From: JAHIJO01 sp964486075
GTDB taxonomy: Bacteria > Verrucomicrobiota > Kiritimatiellia > JAAZAB01
Direction of reading: 5' to 3'
Assembly (NCBI GenBank): GCA_964486075.1
Contig: CAZALU010000002.1
Coordinates: 28,168-92,167, forward strand
Length of the DNA stretch: 64,000 nt
Shown here: positions 63,101-64,000 of the stretch, piece by piece
How the letters are laid out: each line of letters opens with the position of its first letter
How positions within the stretch are numbered: the first letter of the stretch is position 1
Notes under the pieces: generated by a model
What the model saw: only the letters and a program-made list of their open reading frames with translations
Databases searched by the model: none
What the model was told of the DNA's origin: nothing
Translations under genes and position numbers: made by a program

Positions 63101-63714
63101 ACCGCGCTACCGGATATTCGGTTGTTCAGAAAGGCGCTGTCGAGTACCGTTAGCGATCCGCCCGAGGCATACAACCCGCCCCCGTATGATGGACCCGTGC
63201 AGGTGTTCGTGTTATCGCATATCACGCAGTTCGTCAGCGTTATCCAGCAGTTGGTTAAATACAAACCCGCCCCGTTGTTGGTGCCGGCAGAGAAATACCC
63301 ACCACTGATTGTCACCCCATCCAGTGCGGCGGTAGAGTTGCAGCCATAAATAATCCGCATCACGCCGCCGGTCTTGGTCAGGGTGCTATTGGTGCCGGAA
63401 TAATCGTTGGTACCATCGCCGATGCACCCGCCACGGATTGTCACATTCGCTGCGTTGGAGATCATAATCTGGCTGGCGTTGGAATAGACGCCCCACCGGA
63501 GGTAAATCGTGTCGCCAGCGTTGGTGGCCAGGGCAGCCGCCGACTGCAGGTTGCTGAAAGCCTGGTTCCAGTTGATACCGGTATAGGGAGATGCGCCGCT
63601 TGGCGTAACGTAGTAATCCGTTGCTGCAGCAACGCGCCAGGGCAATGCGCACAACGCCACTCCCAATCCAATGGTTACTCCTAAAACCTGCAGGGCGTTA
63701 TTCGATATTTTCAT
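60109..63714 (-). CDS. Large exported parallel beta-helix protein
   Basis: 1201 residues. Signal peptide over 1-30 (ALPWRVAAA). Two right-handed parallel beta-helix blocks of many TNCVI/NNxA/GGGIYA-type turns (pectin-lyase/pentapeptide-like Asn ladders), joined by a linker with SSPCIDAGSDTAEFWGLTN. The end, VNMGAYGNTVQASRS followed by RGTLIRIW, is the terminal pattern of such PVC surface proteins. The two blocks share an exactly identical 621-bp stretch (60587-61207 and 62333-62953). Likely an extracellular or outer-membrane carbohydrate-binding or adhesive protein. No enzyme motif is evident. Confidence 0.85.
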   Translation of the reverse strand: MKISNNALQVLGVTIGLGVALCALPWRVAAATDYYVTPSGASPYTGINWNQAFSNLQSAAALATNAGDTIYLRWGVYSNASQIMISNAANVTIRGGCIGDGTNDYSGTNSTLTKTGGVMRIIYGCNSTAALDGVTISGGYFSAGTNNGAGLYLTNCWITLTNCVICDNTNTCTGPSYGGGLYASGGSLTVLDSAFLNNRISGSAVGYGGGLAVVNCPLVVRGRACVFSNNAAITGGSPCGGAIYSFNADLSLDCVTLIDNTMLSGVNGTSYGAGVYHVGAGMTATLTDCLFATNAASGSGGSGKGLGGAVFLSGATGVVVSCLFTNNYAGGLNYGRGGGIYASGLQALQMVSNVFQGNRVVGASGNGGGLWANACSNLVAEGCTLVGSYLPVGAAPELAYVGGGGNARILNSTLQKNTAGRGLYFTGVGASLTLTNCVITGNNWDGLTVASGTGALFNCLLAQNVGDGLGLAGGTVTVANCTLAENGGWGLNRIGGTGVVLNSIVWGNLVGGITNNESVFVDYSCLESAVFGGMNNLNSDPLFVNVPGCYYLSVIWLPGQVSSSPCIDAGSDTAEFWGLTNRTTRTDGTNDTDRVDLGYHYTNGVATNFILTATNCYVDALGGDDGHDGASWETAWHSITHALSNVAANATINVAPGIYSAANTSEKFPLTVQMVNLTLTASNTNASLTVLDNAGTSGQRVLQASGKGALLLQGLTFRGGRFDLGENYGAGLKFNGCAVVLTNCVVRDNTNASKAAAYGGGVYAESGALTILDSAFHNNRLQLSGFVGYGGGIAAVNCPLVVRGSACVFSNNAAITDGDPCGGAIYAANADLAMDHVTLIDNTMLSGVNGTSYGAGVYHVGAGMTATLTDCLFATNAASGSGGSGKGLGGAVFLSGATGVVVSCLFTNNYAGGLNYGRGGGIYASGLQALQMVSNVFQGNRVVGASGNGGGLWANACSNLVAEGCTLVGSYLPVGAAPELAYVGGGGNARILNSTLQKNTAGRGLYFTGVGASLTLTNCVITGNNWDGLTVASGTGALFNCLLIRNGQDGLNLISGTATVANCTIATNSGWGITNTAGVLAVKNSIVWHNSLGGIATNAMTAITYSDVQDGTPPGAGNISAAPLFVSVDNGDFHVMSLAGSWRADGTWTNDLRMSPCIDAGDPVSPYALEPKPNSKRVNMGAYGNTVQASRSSRGTLIRIW
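60587..61207. repeat. Exact 621-bp direct repeat, copy 1
   Basis: Identical base for base, as far as I compared, to 62333-62953, offset 1746 bases, in the same reading frame. It encodes 207 residues of beta-helix (GVYHVGAGMTATLTD onwards). Flanks diverge at once on both sides. Confidence 0.93.
62333..62953. repeat. Exact 621-bp direct repeat, copy 2
   Basis: Second copy of the 621-bp duplication within the beta-helix gene. Synonymous positions are identical too, pointing to a recent duplication or gene conversion between the two helical blocks. Confidence 0.93.
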
Positions 63715-64000
63715 ACTGGATGCCAGATCCTGAATTTTTAATCATATTAGCACGCCCGCGATAACTGATCAAGCATTGCCTACTGCCGAACAGCAATTCG
63801 CATTATGGCCGGCGCCTCCTGCTGCCTTGTGCGGCAGGGGCGACAGATTGGCTGGAGAAGCTTGCTTTTCCAGCCAATCTCTTCACCCGCGACGCAAGGT
63901 CGCGGGGGTCTAAAGGCCATAATTAAAATTGGCTCATGATACCAATACTTGAGAGTACCGAGTTCTCGGCTACTTTGAGCCCTTTTTCTTTGCGATGTCT
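63715..64000. other. Right-edge intergenic region with palindromes
   Basis: No gene seen. GGCTGGAGAAGCTTGCTTTTCCAGCC (63849-63874) forms a hairpin, and CCGCGACGCAAGGTCGCGG another. 63906-63929 is the exact reverse complement of 7035-7058. Confidence 0.5.

Overview
The window looks like the chromosome of a Gram-negative bacterium from the PVC superphylum, most plausibly a Kiritimatiellota, Lentisphaerota or Verrucomicrobiota relative. This placement is inference from gene content. It has lipid A genes (lpxA, an lpxL/htrB-like acyltransferase), type II secretion / type IV pilus parts, GatCAB, a class A RNase P RNA, several uroporphyrinogen-decarboxylase-like (URO-D/MtaA-like) paralogues, family 4, 29 and 38 glycoside hydrolases, a large parallel beta-helix surface protein, and many short dispersed palindromic repeats. 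No tRNA, rRNA, CRISPR array, phage or intact insertion sequence was seen.

Layout. 1-1.3 kb: 3' end of miaA, then radC, whose stop overlaps that of the first URO-D gene on the other strand. 1.3-10.4 kb: four URO-D-like genes mixed with a cupin, a methyltransferase-like membrane protein, a glycosidase-like TIM-barrel protein and lpxA. 10.5-15.5 kb: a PpiD/SurA-like periplasmic protein, a GT2 glycosyltransferase overlapping an LpxL-like acyltransferase, a small exported protein, lipA and a YkgJ-type cysteine-cluster protein. 15.6-23.6 kb: an alpha-L-fucosidase broken by one frameshift, comEC, a gspC-like gene, rnpB, a zinc-ribbon coiled-coil protein and queF. 23.6-26.8 kb: a decayed GH38 alpha-mannosidase and an intact GH4 enzyme. 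26.8-31.4 kb: a tight pilB/gspE - pilT - pilB/gspE operon. 31.4-34.7 kb: gatC-gatA-gatB. 35-40.8 kb: a bactofilin-like membrane protein, then gspG, a gspI-like pseudopilin and a SWIM-SNF2 helicase in a translationally coupled operon. 40.9-42.3 kb: a gene graveyard with pieces of a CsgG/formylglycine-enzyme-like protein, folE and a dUTPase. 42.5-47.8 kb: a fifth URO-D paralogue, a second GH4 enzyme, a truncated YhcH-type gene and an MFS-HEAT fusion. 48-56 kb: rtcB, a B12-binding radical SAM enzyme, an alpha/beta hydrolase plus DUF362 pair, and a TPR protein with zinc ribbons. 56-64 kb: an RRM protein with a terminator, a two-gene topoisomerase VI operon (B then A), and a 1201-residue beta-helix protein with an exact 621-bp internal duplication.

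How the parts fit: sugar scavenging (GH4, GH29, GH38, YhcH, MFS) runs through the accessory parts, and some of those genes are decaying. The URO-D-like proteins have varying versions of a His-x-Cys...Cys metal motif and sit next to sugar genes, which suggests a divergent family of methyl-transfer or related enzymes used with glycan catabolism. Secretion and pilus genes are split over three loci. The most unusual items are the bacterial topoisomerase VI operon, the URO-D expansion, the MFS-HEAT fusion, the pseudopilin-coupled helicase, the rearranged gene graveyard and the repeat families.
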